NCBI GenBank assembly: GCA_028283745.1
Contig: JAPWJZ010000008.1
Span: 561,290-625,289 of the forward strand
Direction: 5' to 3'
DNA length: 64,000 nucleotides
DNA from: Micavibrio sp.
GTDB taxonomy: Bacteria > Pseudomonadota > Alphaproteobacteria > Micavibrionales > UBA2020
Shown one piece after another: positions 61,761 through 64,000 of this stretch (position 1 is the first letter of the stretch; each line of letters starts with the position of its first letter). The notes beneath the pieces are model-generated. The model saw nothing but the letters and a program-made list of their open reading frames with translations. It did not search any database and was not told where the DNA came from. A program made the position numbers and the translations under genes.

Positions 61761-63095
61761 ATGCCAGCAACCCCGCGGCCCAGTTTACTGGAAGGCGACG
61801 TGGGGCGGCATCTTCGCCGCCTTGCGCTGCCGCTTGCCTGGGGCATGCTGGCCATGACGTCCTTTTCGGTGGCGGATACGTTTTTTATCTCCCGCCTTGG
61901 CACGCAGTATCTGGCGGCGCTGGGTTTCTGCCTGCCGGTCGTCATGTTTTTTATGGGCATCATCTTCGGCCTGTCGGTCGGCACCTCCGCCGCCGTATCG
62001 CGGGTTTACGGCAGCGGCGACTTCCCGCGCGTGCAGCGCCTTGCGAGTGACGCCGTCAGCCTGACCGCCGTTATCATCCTTGTCGCCAGCGTCATCGGGT
62101 TTTTTGCGCAGGAGCATATCTTCAAGCTCATGGGCGCAACGCCGGATTTAATGCCGCTGATCCGCAGCTACATGAACATCTGGTACATCGGCATGCCATT
62201 CATGGGCGTGATGATGAACGGTAACGCCTGCATCCGCGCCACCGGCGATACGCGGTTTGTGTCGCACATGATGACGCTGCTGTCGGTCACCAATATCCTG
62301 CTCGACCCGTGCCTTATCTTCGGTTTCGGCCCGTTCCCGCAAATGGGCATGGCGGGCGCGGCGGCAACGCACGTGGTGGCCGCCTATGTCACCTGCATGG
62401 TGTCGCTTTACGTCATCATCTTTAAAAAGAAGATGATAAGAACCGACCTTATCATCCACCCCGGCCTGATGGATTCATGGAAGCGCGTGCTGCATGTGGC
62501 CATTCCCTCCGTCATCAGCAACCAGATCGCCCCCATTTCCGCCGCCATTATTACCTGGATGGCCGCGCGCTTCGGCGGGGAAGCGGTGGCGGCGCTGGGC
62601 GTGGCCAGCCGCATTGAAGGCCTTGCTATTCTGGTGTTCTATTCCATGGGTGCCAGCGTTTCCATTTTCACCGGGCAAAACTTCGGCGCGGGAAATCTTG
62701 GCCGCATCAAGGAAGTGACGGAGACGGCTTCGCGCTACGCGGTCATCTGGGGTTTTTTCACGGCGGCAATTTTATGGCTCTTCGCGCTTGAAATTCCGGC
62801 TCTGTTTGACAAAAATCCCCTGGTGATTGCCTATACCGGCCATTACCTGCAGTGGGTGCCCATCAGCTATGGCGCTTTCGGCATGATGGTTGTTTCCAAC
62901 GCAGCGCTGAATTCCATGGGCAAGCCTATGCAGGCAACCGTGCTTATCCTGCTGCGCTCCGTCATTATTTATGTGCCGTTTGCCTACCTGTTGCAGCACT
63001 ACATGGGCTTTCAGGGCATTCTGGTGGCCTTGATGGTGACGAACTTCGCCGTCGGGCTTGTCTCCTACCTTTGGAACCGCGAGGTGGCATCGTGA
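61761..63095 (+). CDS. MATE family efflux transporter
   Basis: 444-residue inner-membrane transporter with about 12 helices in two repeats of six (ALPLAWGMLAMTSFSVADTFFISRLG; VAIPSVISNQIAPISAAIITWMAARFGGEAVAALGVASRIEGLAI). MATE proteins export cationic drugs or metabolites with Na+ or H+. Its stop and the next gene's start overlap at GTGA. Substrate unknown; operon context is pirin and flavin reductase. Confidence 0.93.
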   Translation: MPATPRPSLLEGDVGRHLRRLALPLAWGMLAMTSFSVADTFFISRLGTQYLAALGFCLPVVMFFMGIIFGLSVGTSAAVSRVYGSGDFPRVQRLASDAVSLTAVIILVASVIGFFAQEHIFKLMGATPDLMPLIRSYMNIWYIGMPFMGVMMNGNACIRATGDTRFVSHMMTLLSVTNILLDPCLIFGFGPFPQMGMAGAAATHVVAAYVTCMVSLYVIIFKKKMIRTDLIIHPGLMDSWKRVLHVAIPSVISNQIAPISAAIITWMAARFGGEAVAALGVASRIEGLAILVFYSMGASVSIFTGQNFGAGNLGRIKEVTETASRYAVIWGFFTAAILWLFALEIPALFDKNPLVIAYTGHYLQWVPISYGAFGMMVVSNAALNSMGKPMQATVLILLRSVIIYVPFAYLLQHYMGFQGILVALMVTNFAVGLVSYLWNREVAS

Positions 63096-64000
63096 CGGAG
63101 CCACGCCTTAAAATCGCCATCATCGGCACCGGCGTTGCGGGCAACGGCGCGGCATGGCTGCTGCACAAGGCGCATGACATTACCGTGTACGAAAAAAACG
63201 ATTATGTCGGCGGCCATTCCAATACCGTGCTTACGCCCAAAGGCACGCCGGTAGATACCGGCTTTATCGTTTACAATACGGCAACCTACCCCAACTTCAT
63301 TGCCATGACCGCGGCGTTGCAGGTGGCAACGAAGGAAAGCAATATGTCCTTCGCCGTCAGCCTGAACGACGGCGCGCTTGAATATTCCGGCGACAGCATC
63401 AACACACTGTTCGTGCAGCGGCGCAACCTGTTCAGCCGCCGCTTTCACCGCATGTGGCTGGATATTGTGCGCTTCTACCGCGAAGCCCCGCGCTTTCTGG
63501 AGGATAACCCCGGCACGGAACTGACGCTGGGCGCGTATTTGACGGAAAATAATTACGGCGCAGGGTTCAGCGAGGAACACCTGCTGCCCATGGGCGCTGC
63601 GATTTGGTCAATGACGAAAGACGGCATGAACGGTTTTCCGCTTGCCAGCTTCATCCGCTTTTTCAAAAACCACGGCCTTATGAAACTTGCCAACCGCCCC
63701 GCATGGCGCACGGTGGAGGGCGGCAGCAGGTCCTATGTCGAAAAGCTGACAACGGGGTTTAAGGACAAAATCCGCACCGGCTGCGGCGTTGAGCGCATCG
63801 AGCGCATGGGTGATAAAGTGTACGTGCGCGATGTGCGCGGCGGTTTGAATATTTTTGACCACGTCATCATCGCCGCCCATGCGGATGAAGCGCTGGGCAT
63901 GCTGGCGGAACCGACGGCAGATGAAAAGCGCATTCTGGGCGCCATACAGTACAGCAAAAACCGCGCCATCCTGCATCAGGACGAAAAGTTGATGCCGCAT
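63092..64000 (+). CDS. FAD/NAD(P)-binding amine-oxidase-like oxidoreductase, partial
   Basis: Runs off the right edge after 303 codons. GTG start at 63092 overlaps the MATE stop by 4 bp. Rossmann dinucleotide motif IAIIGTGVAGNGAAWLL at about residues 8-24, then YEKNDYVGGHSNTV and DTGFIVYNTATYPNF, the pattern of the COG2907 group (often next to DUF1365 and a cyclopropane fatty acid synthase). The protein goes on past the window; the family is about 430 residues. Likely acts on membrane lipid-linked or small amine substrates; reaction unknown. Confidence 0.88.
   Translation, partial: MTEPRLKIAIIGTGVAGNGAAWLLHKAHDITVYEKNDYVGGHSNTVLTPKGTPVDTGFIVYNTATYPNFIAMTAALQVATKESNMSFAVSLNDGALEYSGDSINTLFVQRRNLFSRRFHRMWLDIVRFYREAPRFLEDNPGTELTLGAYLTENNYGAGFSEEHLLPMGAAIWSMTKDGMNGFPLASFIRFFKNHGLMKLANRPAWRTVEGGSRSYVEKLTTGFKDKIRTGCGVERIERMGDKVYVRDVRGGLNIFDHVIIAAHADEALGMLAEPTADEKRILGAIQYSKNRAILHQDEKLMPH

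Overview
The window is a contiguous piece of a Gram-negative chromosome, almost certainly from an alphaproteobacterium. GC is by eye in the high fifties. It carries a core block rpsP-rimM-trmD-rplS followed by leuC-leuD-leuB, a tkt-gap-fba-thiE cluster, a gcvT-gcvH-gcvP operon under a tandem glycine riboswitch, and many outer-membrane and periplasmic proteins. The style (alanine-rich tails on L19 and S16, many repeat proteins) would suit a Micavibrionales or Rhodospirillales relative, but the order cannot be fixed from sequence reading alone. No phage, insertion sequence, integrase, CRISPR array or plasmid function was seen. Most of the window is housekeeping DNA with interspersed lineage-specific genes.

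Layout. 1-3.6 kb: porin, DUF485 protein and acetate symporter ActP. 3.8-6.1 kb: RTX metalloprotease of the serralysin type and an NTF2-like protein. 6.2 kb: tRNA-Ser(GGA). 6.5-11.2 kb: RND efflux pump (permease and adaptor). 11.4-14.2 kb: DUF1543 protein, then a slipin/NfeD pair. 14.3-18.9 kb: adenosine kinase, leuB, a small lipoprotein, leuD, leuC. 19.2-24.4 kb: rplS, trmD, rimM, rpsP and ffh on the minus strand, interrupted by an opposite-strand gene for a 12-13-copy MORN-like repeat protein with its own strong promoter. 24.7-27.1 kb: two ankyrin proteins in an operon with epmA. 27.1-32.4 kb: thiE, class I fructose-bisphosphate aldolase, a small disordered protein, gap and tkt. 32.7-38.1 kb: a small membrane protein, two DUF808 paralogues, a GNAT-like protein and an LpxR-like outer-membrane protein. 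38.1-42.8 kb: gcvP, gcvH, gcvT and the riboswitch. 42.9-45.0 kb: two AI-2E-family transporters. 45.1-50.3 kb: a lone atpH coupled to a DUF2339 protein, then fadD. 50.6-56.2 kb: a LEA/apolipoprotein-like protein, a YedK-type DNA-protein crosslink protein, trpS, a small secreted protein and ileS. 56.2-64 kb: a lytic transglycosylase with a decayed duplicate catalytic domain, ahpD-dps, and a divergent LysR/pirin locus leading into a flavin reductase, a MATE transporter and a flavin oxidoreductase cut by the window edge.

How the genes fit together. Several physiological modules can be read: acetate uptake (porin-DUF485-ActP), leucine synthesis, glycolysis/pentose phosphate, glycine cleavage under glycine control, oxidative-stress defence (AhpD, Dps, and the pirin/flavin reductase operon), envelope maintenance (RND pump, slipin/NfeD, LpxR-like, transglycosylase) and translation (S16, L19, TrmD, RimM, Ffh, TrpRS, IleRS, EpmA).

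The best leads for something new are the repeat-protein gene inside the ribosomal operon with dyads overlapping its promoter, the transglycosylase with a decayed twin domain, the start-codon hairpin of the LpxR-like gene, the displaced atpH translationally coupled to DUF2339, and the ankyrin-ankyrin-epmA operon. No defence or mobile system of a recognised type was found.
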